A DNA stretch of 64,000 nt, taken from NCBI RefSeq assembly GCF_000472525.1, contig NZ_AWZT01000030.1, forward strand, positions 26,100 through 90,099. Direction: 5' to 3'. This stretch comes from Paraburkholderia dilworthii (GTDB lineage: Bacteria; Pseudomonadota; Gammaproteobacteria; Burkholderiales; Burkholderiaceae). Of the stretch, positions 1-9,318 are shown one piece after another. The stretch's first letter is position 1. Each line of letters starts with the position of its first letter. The notes beneath the pieces were generated by a model. It did no database searches, was not told the origin of the DNA, and was given only the letters and a program-made list of their open reading frames with translations. The position numbers were made by a program, and so were the translations under genes.

Positions 1-814
1 ATTTGTACGCCGAGGCCGCGAACATCTGAATATGCGCGGAGCCCTTGCGGGCCGCGCCGCCGCCGTGATGCAGCACGCGCACCGCGGGTGTATAGGCGAC
101 TCGGGTGACGTCATGGGCTCGCAGGCTCAGGTCGTAGTCCTCGAAGTAAAGGAAATACCGGGCATCGAAGCCCTTCAGCTCCTTGAGCACGGACGTGCGG
201 AACAGCATGAAACAGCCGCTGACGATCGGCGGATCCCATACGACGTCGTGCGCATTGATCCGGTCGCGCATCTCGTAGAGAGCAAGACGACGCCTGAATA
301 GCCGGCGCAGTTGCGCAGGCAGAAAACCGCGTGCGAACAGATCGAGAAGCGTCGGGTAGCGACGGCATAAGAATTGCTGTTGTCCATGCTCGTCGCCGAT
401 CCAAGGCGTGATGAGACCCGCCTCGGGGTGCGCCTCGAAAAAATCGAGCGCGCGGTCGAGCGCGTCGTGCTCGAGTTCGATGTCCGGGTTCAGCACTAGG
501 TGATAACGGCTGCCGATGTGTTCAATCGCCAGGTTGTGACCGCGCCCATAGCCCACGTTACCGTGCCCGGCGACGATCGTGCAGACGACGCCGTGTGCCC
601 GGAGCGCCTCAAGGGTCGCGGATACGTCGGGCAGCCCGCCATTGTCGACTAGGTGGAATGCGATCGGAAAGCCCGGCCGCCTAGCAATCAACGCATCACA
701 GGCAGCGCCGAGGCTTGCAAGCGTGCTTTGCAATTTCGCCATATCCGGCCGATAGACCACGACGGAGACGGACAAACCTTCAATTGGAGAACGGAGCACG
801 CTTGTGGCATTCAT
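1..814 (-). CDS. Family 2 glycosyltransferase, probable rhamnosyltransferase (partial)
   Basis: This is the N-terminal part of a GT-A fold transferase; the C-terminus lies beyond the left window edge. From an ATG at 812-814 the frame reads MNATSVLRSPIEGLSVSVVV, a typical GT2 beginning, then VDNGG, the nucleotide-binding stretch NPDIELE, and later VSGCFMLFRTSVL followed by a YFEDYDLSLR acidic motif that normally carries the catalytic base. These motifs match bacterial rhamnosyl/glycosyltransferases that add dTDP-sugars to a lipid-linked glycan on the inner face of the inner membrane. It is divergent from the plus-strand block that begins at 1192. The ribosome site before the ATG is weak, so a start further upstream is possible. 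The family is certain; the donor and acceptor are inference from the rhamnose genes downstream. Confidence 0.85.
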   Translation of the reverse strand, partial: MNATSVLRSPIEGLSVSVVVYRPDMAKLQSTLASLGAACDALIARRPGFPIAFHLVDNGGLPDVSATLEALRAHGVVCTIVAGHGNVGYGRGHNLAIEHIGSRYHLVLNPDIELEHDALDRALDFFEAHPEAGLITPWIGDEHGQQQFLCRRYPTLLDLFARGFLPAQLRRLFRRRLALYEMRDRINAHDVVWDPPIVSGCFMLFRTSVLKELKGFDARYFLYFEDYDLSLRAHDVTRVAYTPAVRVLHHGGGAARKGSAHIQMFAASAYK

Positions 815-1191
815 GTGGGCGAAGTGGTCTGGCGCCTCTTGGAAATTATGGTCAGGAGAGCCGCAACAAAAGCGCAAGTGTGCTTAAAAGCGTCGATTAG
901 AGCAACAGGCTTTGCGCTTTGTTACTCGAACGGCATGCGGATAGCTGCATAAAACAGAAAAACTGCGTTGAATATGCGCGCCACTTGGTTCGGCAGGACG
1001 TCGCGGCACGCCGGGTAAGCCACGGTAAGCATAGAATGCTGAGGTTGGGGGTTGTCAAACGTCAAGTAAATTGGACAATTAGTGCCCGTTGAGGAAAATG
1101 AGAACGATGAAAGCTCATTGACGGCCAGCCGGGGCTCCTCTTGTACAATTCGCTACCCGTCAAAATCGATTCGCGTCTTTAGCCGCTAAAT
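815..1191. other. Divergent intergenic region, probable two-way promoter region
   Basis: The 377 bases separate two divergent gene blocks and contain no convincing gene. An AT-richer stretch at 1040-1180 holds TTGACG (1118-1123) and TACAAT (1144-1149), but the 20-base gap between them is long for sigma-70, so I do not call a specific promoter. Confidence 0.4.
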
Positions 1192-2331
1192 ATGAGCCAC
1201 CACGTAATTATCGCCGGTACCGGACGTGCCGGCACCAGCTTTCTCGTTCAATATCTCGCCGCCTGCGGCCTGGAAACGCATCTGGCGGCGAACCCAGACG
1301 ACAAGCTCGATGAGAACGCAAACGCGGGCCTGGAAGACACGCCGATCGCCGGCCATGCGCTGCCGTACATCGTCAAGTCTCCGTGGTTGTTCGAGGTGGT
1401 CGACGACCTGATGGCCAGGACCGACATCACCATCGACGCGGTCATCATGCCGATGCGCGATATCGTCGAGGCGGCGACAAGCCGCGTCATACTCGAAATG
1501 CGCGCTCGCTACGGCAACGAAAACGTGGATCCCCAGGTGGCGCAATGGGAGACTTGGGGTCAGACGCCCGGCGGCATCGTCTATTCGCTGAATCCGATCG
1601 ACCAGGCGCGAATCCTCGCCTTGGGTTTCCATGAAACGGTGAGGGCGCTCGTCAAAAAAGATGTCCCGATGATTTTTCTGGACTTCCCCCTGCTAATCGA
1701 GGAAGGAGATTATCTCTGGTCCAAGCTCGAACCGATTCTGCAAACCCGCATCAATCGGCAGGACGCGAACGCTGTCCACTCAAGGATCGCGGATTCCGGC
1801 AAGGTGCGAGCCGGCAAGGAGATTGGCGAAGCCGCAAAGCAACAGGCGCAGTCGAGCCAACCGGAAAAGCTGTCGAAGAGCCAGGTCCCATTTCCGTCGC
1901 ATGAAACGCTCGATCGCGCGGCTCTTTTACGCGAACTCACCCGCGTCCGAGGCGAAGTTAAAGCCAGGTCGGCTGACGCCATTCACTGGCAAGGTCAGGC
2001 CGAGCAAGCGAGCGCACTCGCCAATCGTTTGTCCGCGGAGAAGGAGGGGCTCCGCTCACAACTCGAACAAACGATACGGGAAGCGGCTGACGCACAAGCA
2101 AGAGCGGAAGCCGATCTGCAAGCGCATCAGGCAGCAGCGCGAATCCGCGCCAACGAGCTTGAGCAGCAGGTACAGCAGGATTACGAACAAAGAATGCAGA
2201 ATGAGCGAGCCCGAGCCAGCGCTCGAATCGCGGCGCTCGAGCATTCGATCGCGCAACTACGCGACTCTACCTCGTGGCGCGTCACCAAACCCATCCGTGT
2301 GATTGCCGGGCGAGTCCGCGGCAGGTCGTAG
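1192..2331 (+). CDS. P-loop sulfotransferase-like protein with coiled-coil tail
   Basis: The 379-residue protein starts with a P-loop, AGTGRAGTSFL (about residues 8-18), of the kind that binds the 5'-phosphosulfate of PAPS in sulfotransferases. A later MPMRDIVEAATSR segment sits where these enzymes have their second phosphate-binding Arg/Ser motif. The catalytic half ends near residue 190. Residues about 240-355 are rich in Glu, Gln, Ala and Arg and look like a long coiled coil. The last 25 residues carry STSWRVTKPIR, a tail also seen in the methyltransferase at 6549 and, in altered form, in the 2500 protein. It opens the plus-strand block of the polysaccharide locus. Sulfotransferase activity is inference: the P-loop alone would also fit other nucleotide-dependent transferases. 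Confidence 0.6.
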   Translation: MSHHVIIAGTGRAGTSFLVQYLAACGLETHLAANPDDKLDENANAGLEDTPIAGHALPYIVKSPWLFEVVDDLMARTDITIDAVIMPMRDIVEAATSRVILEMRARYGNENVDPQVAQWETWGQTPGGIVYSLNPIDQARILALGFHETVRALVKKDVPMIFLDFPLLIEEGDYLWSKLEPILQTRINRQDANAVHSRIADSGKVRAGKEIGEAAKQQAQSSQPEKLSKSQVPFPSHETLDRAALLRELTRVRGEVKARSADAIHWQGQAEQASALANRLSAEKEGLRSQLEQTIREAADAQARAEADLQAHQAAARIRANELEQQVQQDYEQRMQNERARASARIAALEHSIAQLRDSTSWRVTKPIRVIAGRVRGRS

Positions 2332-2499
2332 CGCAGGTCCGCGTTTTTTCGCGGATCGATTCGCCCGGACGCCGCTGCCAGGCGGGCCGCACCGGCGTCA
2401 GAGGGGCCTGTGAAATGACCTTTGGTCGTAACGAGCGACAAGGCGTCGAAATCTCTGGATATAATTTGTTCCTCCTTTCGCAACAATATCTCGAGACGC

Positions 2500-5268
2500 A
2501 TGAATACGGCCAACTTGCCTGTCGGTACCGCTGGACCGGCCGACCTACCCGATCTATCCGTCCAACGACTATACGATGATCGGCTCGACCCTCTTTTTTG
2601 GGTAGCGGACCGAATTGATGCGCATAGCGCGTGGAGCGGGCATATCCCCTTCGCACACTGGATCATAAGTGCGGTCCAGCCACGGCTATTCGTAGAACTG
2701 GGCACTCATACGGGCGTTTCCTACGCCGCGTTCTGCCTGGCCATCGAGCGCCTCGGGCTCAACACGCGTTGTTATGCGGTGGACACTTGGACTGGAGACC
2801 CGCACGCCGGACGATACGGCGATCGGGTCTTTGCCGATCTGGATCAGTATCACCGCACCAAGTTCGCGGCATTCTCCACGCTCATGCGCTGCACGTTCGA
2901 CGACGCGGCGCCGCATTTTGCGGATGGAACGATCGATCTACTTCATATCGACGGTCTCCATACCTACGAAGCGGTCAAGCACGATTTTGAAACCTGGAAA
3001 AGCAAGCTAAGCGATCGAGCCGTCGTTCTGTTTCACGACACCAACGAGCGACATGACGACTTCGGCGTATGGAAATTGTGGGCGGAGCTGCGAACGCAAT
3101 TTCCGTCGTTCGAGTTTCTTCATGCGCATGGTCTCGGCGTCCTTGCCGTCGGCGCGAATGTTAGTGAAAGCGTCAGCCGGCTGTGCGCACTCGGCAATAC
3201 GGACGCGGCGACAGTCCGCAACAGGTTCGCCCTGATAGGCGGACGCTGGGAAGCGGAGCAAAGAGAGAAAGGACATATCGAATACGCGGGTGCTCAGGCT
3301 CAAGCACACGCGCAGGCTCTGAACGACGCGCGAGCTTCCGCGAACGCGGAACTCGAGCAAGCCAAACTCGGCGAGCGGCAGATGGCCGCTCATGTCATAG
3401 AGGCCGAGGTCAGGGAGCGAACAGCCAACATGCGTGCCGCCAAACTTGAAGCAACGCTCAGAAGCGAGCGGGACAATCATGCGCGCGAAATAGCGGCTAT
3501 TCAGCGTGAGATGGCGGCGATGAGTGAGCGCATTGATGCCGCTCCGGCAGTTCGCCCAGAAGTGGAGAGAGCGCTCGCCGATGAGCGGGCGCAACGCATG
3601 GCGATCGAATCGAGCATGTTTTGGCGCCTGACAAGCCCGGCTCGAAGCTTTCTTACTTCACACCCGGCAGTTCATCGCAATGCCGTCCGCGCCGCCAAGG
3701 TCGTGTTCTGGTCGCTGCGGGGCCAGCTCCGCGCCAAACTCGTGGAGCGCAAGCAAAGAACGGAGGCTGCGGCTATCATCAGCCGTTCTCCTCTTTTCGA
3801 CGCAGCCTGGTTCGCCTCTCAATACCCCGATGTCGCAGCCTCCGGTCTGCCGCCCGCGTTGCACTACGCAGTGGTCTGGACCGATCGCAGAAATCCCAGC
3901 CTCAAGTTCGACGCCGACTGGTATCTAAGCCACTATGCGGACGCTGCGACAATGCAACTCAATCCCCTCGTCCATTACGAAAAGTATGGACGAGAAGAAA
4001 ATCGCGCCATTCAACCGGTTTCCCGCTCGCCTTCCATAGCGTCGAATACGCATGTTCATGTGGCGCAGGGAATCCGTCATCCGATCGACGTCCGCGATCT
4101 ACTCAGCCAACACTTTGCTTCAATCGCCCCATTGCGCACGTACGCGGTGATTGGCGAACCGAGGCGCGTCACCTTGGTCACCGATAGCATTGGCCCCGGT
4201 AGTTTGTTCGGTGGAGTCGGCACGTCGATCGTGTTCGCGGCTTCGCTGGCCAAGCATGTCGGCGCACGGTTGCGCCTGGTTACGCGAAGCGAACCGGCTG
4301 ATCCGAATGCATTCGGGCATATCCTCAAACTGAACAATATCGACTGGCACGACAACATCGACTTTATTTTCTCGGGGATAACTGGTGGACACGAAGTGCC
4401 GGTAGGACCCGACGAACTGTTCGTCACCACCTCATGGTGGACGACCAGGTCGGTGCGACAGATAGCTCACCCAGACCGCATTATTTATCTGATGCAGGAA
4501 GATGAGCGAATGTTCTATGCGCACGGCGATGAGCGACTTCGCTGCATTGAAACGGTCAGCGATCCAGACATTCGCATCGTGATCAACACCAGGATGCTAT
4601 TCGATCATTTGACAACCGGTCCTGATGCACTTGGGAACGTATCGCGGAACGGCGCATGGTTCGAACCCGCATTTCCGACGCTGTTTAACGGCGATAACCA
4701 CCCGAAAGCGACGAACGGCGTACGCCGATTCTTTTTCTACGCTCGCCCCAATAACGTTCGCAATCTATATTGGAGAGGCCTCGAAGCGATTAGTGCGTGC
4801 CTGGAAGATGGAACACTTCCCGCCGAGCAGTGGGAGTTCCATTTCGTTGGCAAGGATATGCACGACGTCGAGCTACCTCGTGGTATTCGGCCGTTTTTTC
4901 ACCAGAATCTGCCGTGGCAAGACTATATCGATCTGGTGCGGACCATGGACGTTGGACTGTGCCTCATGGATACCCCCCACCCCAGCTATCCGCCGCTTGA
5001 TCTCGCGGCTACAGGCGCCATAGTCGTCACCAATCGAAGCGGGCTTAAGAAGTCTTTGGAACGATATTCCCGCAACATTCTCTGTGCCGATCACAGCGTG
5101 AGCAGCCTCAAGCAGGAAATCGTCAAAGCCGTGGCATTGGCAAACGATCCGGAGAGAAGATCGGCGAACTTCGCACAAAACAAGATTGGCGAAGACTGGT
5201 CCGAATCTCTAAGCCAATGTCTGTGTCAGCTTTACCCTGACGCAGGCTCGGAGGGGCGTCATGTTTGA
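2500..5268 (+). CDS. Methyltransferase-coiled coil-glycosyltransferase fusion (WsaF-like C-terminus)
   Basis: The 922-residue multidomain protein has three parts. Residues about 55-240 form a class I SAM methyltransferase of the cephalosporin-hydroxylase/Methyltransf_24 type, with FVELGTHTGVSY as the SAM loop and LLHIDGLHTYE downstream. Residues about 265-370 are a coiled coil, closed by SSMFWRLTSPAR. Residues about 425-510 hold two copies of the FDxxWYxxxYxDV...G...HYxxxGxxE repeat common in polysaccharide glycosyltransferases. The remainder begins VTLVTDSIGPGSLFGGVGTS and resembles the rhamnosyltransferase WsaF and related GT4-like enzymes. I chose ATG 2500; an in-frame TTG at 2422 would add 26 residues with no homology-like character. 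The stop overlaps the next gene, suggesting coupled translation. It probably both extends and methylates the glycan at the cytoplasmic membrane. Confidence 0.75.
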   Translation: MNTANLPVGTAGPADLPDLSVQRLYDDRLDPLFWVADRIDAHSAWSGHIPFAHWIISAVQPRLFVELGTHTGVSYAAFCLAIERLGLNTRCYAVDTWTGDPHAGRYGDRVFADLDQYHRTKFAAFSTLMRCTFDDAAPHFADGTIDLLHIDGLHTYEAVKHDFETWKSKLSDRAVVLFHDTNERHDDFGVWKLWAELRTQFPSFEFLHAHGLGVLAVGANVSESVSRLCALGNTDAATVRNRFALIGGRWEAEQREKGHIEYAGAQAQAHAQALNDARASANAELEQAKLGERQMAAHVIEAEVRERTANMRAAKLEATLRSERDNHAREIAAIQREMAAMSERIDAAPAVRPEVERALADERAQRMAIESSMFWRLTSPARSFLTSHPAVHRNAVRAAKVVFWSLRGQLRAKLVERKQRTEAAAIISRSPLFDAAWFASQYPDVAASGLPPALHYAVVWTDRRNPSLKFDADWYLSHYADAATMQLNPLVHYEKYGREENRAIQPVSRSPSIASNTHVHVAQGIRHPIDVRDLLSQHFASIAPLRTYAVIGEPRRVTLVTDSIGPGSLFGGVGTSIVFAASLAKHVGARLRLVTRSEPADPNAFGHILKLNNIDWHDNIDFIFSGITGGHEVPVGPDELFVTTSWWTTRSVRQIAHPDRIIYLMQEDERMFYAHGDERLRCIETVSDPDIRIVINTRMLFDHLTTGPDALGNVSRNGAWFEPAFPTLFNGDNHPKATNGVRRFFFYARPNNVRNLYWRGLEAISACLEDGTLPAEQWEFHFVGKDMHDVELPRGIRPFFHQNLPWQDYIDLVRTMDVGLCLMDTPHPSYPPLDLAATGAIVVTNRSGLKKSLERYSRNILCADHSVSSLKQEIVKAVALANDPERRSANFAQNKIGEDWSESLSQCLCQLYPDAGSEGRHV

Positions 5269-6493
5269 GTCTGCCCTGACGGACCGTATCGAATACAGTG
5301 ACCCGTGGCACCTCACGTTCGAACAGCGCTTTTCGATGCTGAGCACCGCGCCGACGCGTGTCGCCTATTTCTATGAGAGGCCAGACAACAGCACGTTCCG
5401 GTACAGAATTTTCAATATGGTCGAAGCGCTCAACGCAGAAGGCGAGGTGTCCGCGTCCTGGTTCCATTACGGCGACATAAAGAGAATGCACGCGGTGATC
5501 GATCATGTCGATGCGCTCGTGTTTTGCCGCACCAAATACGCGCCGTGTATTGCGCAACTGGTTTCCCACGCGAAAAACCGTGGCGTGCGAGTGCTGTACG
5601 ACGTCGACGATCTGGTGTTCAACGCGGACTACGTGCATCTGGTCCTGGACACGCTGGACCACGACGTCGATCAGGAATCTGTGCTCAACGATTTCTTCGC
5701 TTATTGCTCTCGAAATGGTGCTTTGTTACGAGCATGCGATGGCGCGATTACGACAAATACATTTTTGGCGCAGCAGATACGGACTTTTGCGCCACATGTC
5801 ACCGTCGGCGTCATACCCAATTTTCTTAACCGTGAGCAGCAGGCGGTATCAGAGCGTCTTTTCAAGCGTAAGGAAGTCACTGGCTTCAGGTCGAGCACTC
5901 CATATCACATAGGCTATTTCAGCGGATCTCCCACGCATAACCGCGACTTCGGCGTGGTTTCGCAAACGTTAGCGCAGTTGCTCAGGCAAGACGACGACCT
6001 TCGGTTGGTAATCGTCGGATTCCTGCAACCGGGGCCATCGCTCGAACAGTACGCGGATCGCATCGACCGATATCCGCTCCAGGATTATTTGAATCTTCAG
6101 CAGCTAATCGCGCAAACCGAAATCAATATTGCGCCACTCATCGACAATACGTTCACGAACTGCAAGTCCGAGCTCAAGTTTTTTGAAGCTGCGATTGCCG
6201 GCACGATCTCGATAGCCACGCCAATCTTCACATTCCGTAATTCGATCGTCGATGGAAAGACCGGATTTCTCGCCAAGTCTCACGAGTGGGAAGCCAAGTT
6301 GTCGCGCGCGCTGATGCTATTACGCGACAGGGACGAGTACGCGAAAATGGCGGTAGCGGGTTTCGACTACGCGAAGCAGAACTACGGCTGGGACCAATAT
6401 GGCAAGGCAATCGTCAACGCCATTTTCGGGAAACAGATTTCATCCCACAGCGACCAGATCAGTAGTCCCGAAGCAGCATTAGCTCAACTCTAG
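5261..6493 (+). CDS. Glycosyltransferase, GT4-like (GT-B fold)
   Basis: The 410-residue protein has an N-terminal half (RVAYFYERPDNSTFRYRIFN, then YDVDDLVFN) and a C-terminal Rossmann half, KSELKFFEAAIAGT, that matches the EX7E donor-binding motif of GT4 retaining glycosyltransferases. There is no signal peptide, consistent with cytoplasmic sugar addition. The ATG lies inside the last codons of the preceding fusion gene (8-base overlap), so the two are almost certainly translated together. Sugar specificity cannot be read from the sequence. The family call is secure; the role in O-polysaccharide assembly is inferred from context. Confidence 0.78.
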   Translation: MFESALTDRIEYSDPWHLTFEQRFSMLSTAPTRVAYFYERPDNSTFRYRIFNMVEALNAEGEVSASWFHYGDIKRMHAVIDHVDALVFCRTKYAPCIAQLVSHAKNRGVRVLYDVDDLVFNADYVHLVLDTLDHDVDQESVLNDFFAYCSRNGALLRACDGAITTNTFLAQQIRTFAPHVTVGVIPNFLNREQQAVSERLFKRKEVTGFRSSTPYHIGYFSGSPTHNRDFGVVSQTLAQLLRQDDDLRLVIVGFLQPGPSLEQYADRIDRYPLQDYLNLQQLIAQTEINIAPLIDNTFTNCKSELKFFEAAIAGTISIATPIFTFRNSIVDGKTGFLAKSHEWEAKLSRALMLLRDRDEYAKMAVAGFDYAKQNYGWDQYGKAIVNAIFGKQISSHSDQISSPEAALAQL

Positions 6494-6548
6494 GGCTCGC
6501 CCCGCCGTTCGCAAGACGACGGAGGGCGCCCTAAAACCGGAGACATGC

Positions 6549-7601
6549 ATGGACCGCAGAGACAAATTGATTGATGGATTGGATCTACAAACGGCCGTCG
6601 GCATCGAGATAGGAGCCCTCTGCAATCCGATATTGACCAAGGCCGATGCAGCGGTCATTTACGTGGACTACGCCGACGCCGACACACTTAGACGGCACTA
6701 TCACGGCAACCCCTACGTCGATCCGGCAAAGATCGTCGAGACCGACGTTATCTGGGGAGCAAAAACATTAAAAAAGTCCTTGAACCGGGAAATTGACTTC
6801 GTCATCGCATCGCATGTCGTGGAACATGTCCCGGACCTGGTTGCCTGGCTCAATGAACTCCATTCAGTCTTGTCTCCCTCCGGTGAAATCCGACTCGCGG
6901 TACCGGACCGACGCTTTACCTTTGATTTTCTCCGCAGGGAAACCCAACTCGCGGAGGTTTTGGCGGCTCATCTAACGCACCCTCGAGCGCCACAGCCTTA
7001 TTTTATTCTCGACTATTTTCTGAATGCCATTCCAATCGATGCAATGGCCGCGTGGCGAGGAGACGTTCACGCCGAGAATCTAAGCCGAACCGCCGATGTA
7101 CGTCGCACACTAGACCGCGCTAAGAACGCTTTAGAAACGGGCGTGTATTGCGATGCGCACTGCTGGGTTTTTACACCTTATTCGTTCGCAACGTTGATGG
7201 AGCAGTTGGCCGCGGCGGGGCTCATGTCCTTGAGTTGCGAACAGTTTTTCGACACGGAGCGGGACACCATAGAGTTTTTCGTCGCCCTCCGCCCTTGTGA
7301 AGATAAGGCACGTGTCGTCGACAGTTGGCGACGCATGGCCGAGACTTGCAATGTCGAGGCTCCCGATACCTCCGACAGCACCGTTATCAGCGATCTCACC
7401 GACCAGTTGTCGATTGCGACAGAGGCGTTAGCGGCAACCCAAGCCGACGTCGAGCGACTGCAACAGACGCTCAACGTTACCGAGGCTCGCTTGCAAAACG
7501 CACTCAAGACAATCGAATCGATACATCACTCGAGTTCGTGGCGAGTGACCGAGCCGCTAAGAAAAATGAAAACAACGCTTAATAGACGCGCCAGTCGATA
7601 A
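6549..7601 (+). CDS. SAM-dependent methyltransferase with C-terminal coiled coil
   Basis: The 350-residue protein has GIEIGALCNP near residue 18 as the SAM-binding loop, then DFVIASHVVEHVPD and a Leu/Pro-rich post-motif (LSPSGEIRLAVPDRR), the usual order of class I methyltransferases. Residues about 275-325 form a heptad-rich helix, and the end reads HSSSWRVTEPLRK, almost the same tail as the protein at 1192. A GGAGA ribosome site precedes ATG 6549. It is the last gene of the plus-strand block and converges on wzt. A likely role is methylation of the growing or finished glycan, for example a terminal cap, but the acceptor atom is unknown. Confidence 0.75.
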   Translation: MDRRDKLIDGLDLQTAVGIEIGALCNPILTKADAAVIYVDYADADTLRRHYHGNPYVDPAKIVETDVIWGAKTLKKSLNREIDFVIASHVVEHVPDLVAWLNELHSVLSPSGEIRLAVPDRRFTFDFLRRETQLAEVLAAHLTHPRAPQPYFILDYFLNAIPIDAMAAWRGDVHAENLSRTADVRRTLDRAKNALETGVYCDAHCWVFTPYSFATLMEQLAAAGLMSLSCEQFFDTERDTIEFFVALRPCEDKARVVDSWRRMAETCNVEAPDTSDSTVISDLTDQLSIATEALAATQADVERLQQTLNVTEARLQNALKTIESIHHSSSWRVTEPLRKMKTTLNRRASR

Positions 7602-7626
7602 ACACGCCGGCGAGTGCTTGTTTGCC

Positions 7627-7654
7627 CTCCCGTCCGCGGTACGATTGACGGGAG
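7627..7654. terminator. Candidate bidirectional hairpin between convergent genes
   Basis: CTCCCGTC at 7627-7634 pairs exactly with GACGGGAG at 7647-7654 across a 12-base loop, midway between two converging stop codons. No clear T-run follows on either strand, so efficient intrinsic termination is uncertain. Confidence 0.4.
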
Positions 7655-7705
7655 CGGCGTGCGCCCTGCTATCTCGCCGTTCAACGGCCTACGCAAGCGA
7701 TACGT

Positions 7706-8425
7706 TCACACCGATATCTCGGTGATCTTGCCGTGCTCGAACGAAAATACCCGATTGCACATGCGCTTGACCATGTCCGGCGAGTGCGAGGCCAAAACGA
7801 GAATAGCCGATTCCTCGACAACCTGAGTGAGGCGTTTCGCGGCTTTGTCGTTGAAAGACGCATCGCCCACGGAGAGCCATTCATCCATGAGCACGATGTC
7901 CGACTTCACCGCGGTCGATACTGCAAATGCCAAACGCAACATCATGCCGCTCGAATAGGTGCGCACGGGCATGTTCAGGAAGTCCTCGCCGAGTTCGCTG
8001 AAAGCCGCGATTTCGTCGAGCTTTTCCTCGATTTCGGCGGGCCGCAGACCCATGATGATTCCGCGCAGAAAGATGTTCTCGTAGCCGGTCGCCTCAGGCT
8101 CCATGCCGAGAGACATGTCGATCAACGACACGATGCTGCCTTTCACGACTAGGCGTCCGGACACTGGGGGATACACGCCCGCCAGAACCCGCAGCATGGT
8201 TGTCTTCCCCGCGCCATTGTGCCCCACCAGCCCGACCCGGTCACCCGGCCGAAGCTCGAACGAAACGTCGTCGAGGGCCCGCACTGTAACGCGGCGCCCC
8301 GCGTCGGAAGCGACCCGTCCCCCGGTCGTCGCGCTAAGCAACGATTTCCGCAGCGATCTATGCGACGCGTTGTAGATCGGGAATTCGACCAGGAGGTTCG
8401 TCGCGCGAATATAAGATTCAGTCAT
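7706..8425 (-). CDS. wzt: Polysaccharide ABC transporter ATPase (Wzt type)
   Basis: The 239-residue ATPase has Walker A GHNGAGKT (about residue 69), signature YSSGMMLRLAF, Walker B DIVLMDEWLSVGD and a switch His in ASHSPD. These are features of the O-antigen/capsule exporter subfamily, which pairs with a Wzm permease to move undecaprenyl-linked glycan to the periplasm. It ends soon after the nucleotide-binding domain, so it lacks the extra C-terminal glycan-binding domain found in Wzt proteins that recognise a capped chain. Of two possible starts, ATG 8425 lies 7 bases after the wzm stop and is preferred over TTG 8428. It is the last gene of a five-gene minus-strand operon. Confidence 0.92.
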   Translation of the reverse strand: MTESYIRATNLLVEFPIYNASHRSLRKSLLSATTGGRVASDAGRRVTVRALDDVSFELRPGDRVGLVGHNGAGKTTMLRVLAGVYPPVSGRLVVKGSIVSLIDMSLGMEPEATGYENIFLRGIIMGLRPAEIEEKLDEIAAFSELGEDFLNMPVRTYSSGMMLRLAFAVSTAVKSDIVLMDEWLSVGDASFNDKAAKRLTQVVEESAILVLASHSPDMVKRMCNRVFSFEHGKITEISV

Positions 8426-8432
8426 CAATTAA

Positions 8433-9239
8433 TCAAAGCCAATACGCAATGCGGTCCTTGAAGCGGCCTTGCAACATTACGCCAAAAATGAGGAGGATTG
8501 CCGCCGTTGCCAGCGACCACAGCCACGACTCGACAGGGAACCTTGCCTCGATCAACGGAGCCCGGACGATCTCGATCAAATGCGCAAACGGGTTATAGGT
8601 GGCGACCCATTGATGCCGCGGACCGAGCGCCGAGGGGCGCCAGATGATCGGCGTGATATAGAACATCACCAGCATGAGGTTTTGCACGATCATCGGCATA
8701 TCGCGAAAGCGCGTGCAGAACACGCTCACGATCAGCGAGGCACCCATCATTGCCGCGCTGCCGAGCAGCAGTCCAGGCAATGCGAGCCAGGCGACCCAAG
8801 TCAACGGCGGCGCGAGCCAGACCAGCACAACGATAATGATGACGCAGTTGTGCGCCAGGATAATCAGATTGCGCATCAGGATCCGCAGCAGATAGACCGC
8901 CATCGGGAAGCGGATCTGCTTGATGATGTTTTCGAACTGCGTAAAGCCCAGGCAGGCTTCATTGATCTGCGTCGAATAGAACGTCCAGACGATATTACCG
9001 ACTGCAAAGAACGGCAGGTAAGCGCGCACGTCGCTCTTGAAAAGCACTGACCAAAGCAGGCCCATCGTGCCGATCATGACGCCAGTCGAAAGCGTTACCC
9101 AAAACGGGCCGAGAACGGACCTTCTATAACGTTGCCGAATGTCGTACCAAGCCAGTAGCGCCCAAAGATGCGGCGTGGCCAGTGCCGCGAGAAACTCGCG
9201 AAGTCCACCGTAGCTTTTCAGGGTGTTGTCGTGTTCCAT
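8433..9239 (-). CDS. wzm: Polysaccharide ABC transporter permease (Wzm type)
   Basis: The 268-residue inner-membrane protein has about six hydrophobic segments and the ABC-2 family stretch RYRRSVLGPFWVTLSTG near the first membrane helix. The end of the chain, NPFAHLIEIVRAP, is also typical of polysaccharide export permeases. A longer frame reaches 9350, but the extra residues are polar and read as a shadow of the preceding gene's end. ATG 9239 (MEHDNTLKSYGG) gives the family's normal length and start. With Wzt it would form the exporter for an O-polysaccharide finished in the cytoplasm. Confidence 0.92.
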   Translation of the reverse strand: MEHDNTLKSYGGLREFLAALATPHLWALLAWYDIRQRYRRSVLGPFWVTLSTGVMIGTMGLLWSVLFKSDVRAYLPFFAVGNIVWTFYSTQINEACLGFTQFENIIKQIRFPMAVYLLRILMRNLIILAHNCVIIIVVLVWLAPPLTWVAWLALPGLLLGSAAMMGASLIVSVFCTRFRDMPMIVQNLMLVMFYITPIIWRPSALGPRHQWVATYNPFAHLIEIVRAPLIEARFPVESWLWSLATAAILLIFGVMLQGRFKDRIAYWL

Positions 9240-9318
9240 ACGATTCCAGCAAATTACGAACGAGTATTGTATCTGAAGCACTTCTTCTGAAGCCATCGCA
9301 TCCAGCGCTGCAGAGCCG

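Noticed and set aside
1118..1149. TTGACG and TACAAT before the 1192 gene
   Set aside because: The 20-base spacer is too long for a confident sigma-70 call.
2460..2465. TATAAT just before the 2500 gene
   Set aside because: No acceptable -35 at 16-18 bases; the best match is 19 bases away and has four of six bases, so I do not call a promoter.
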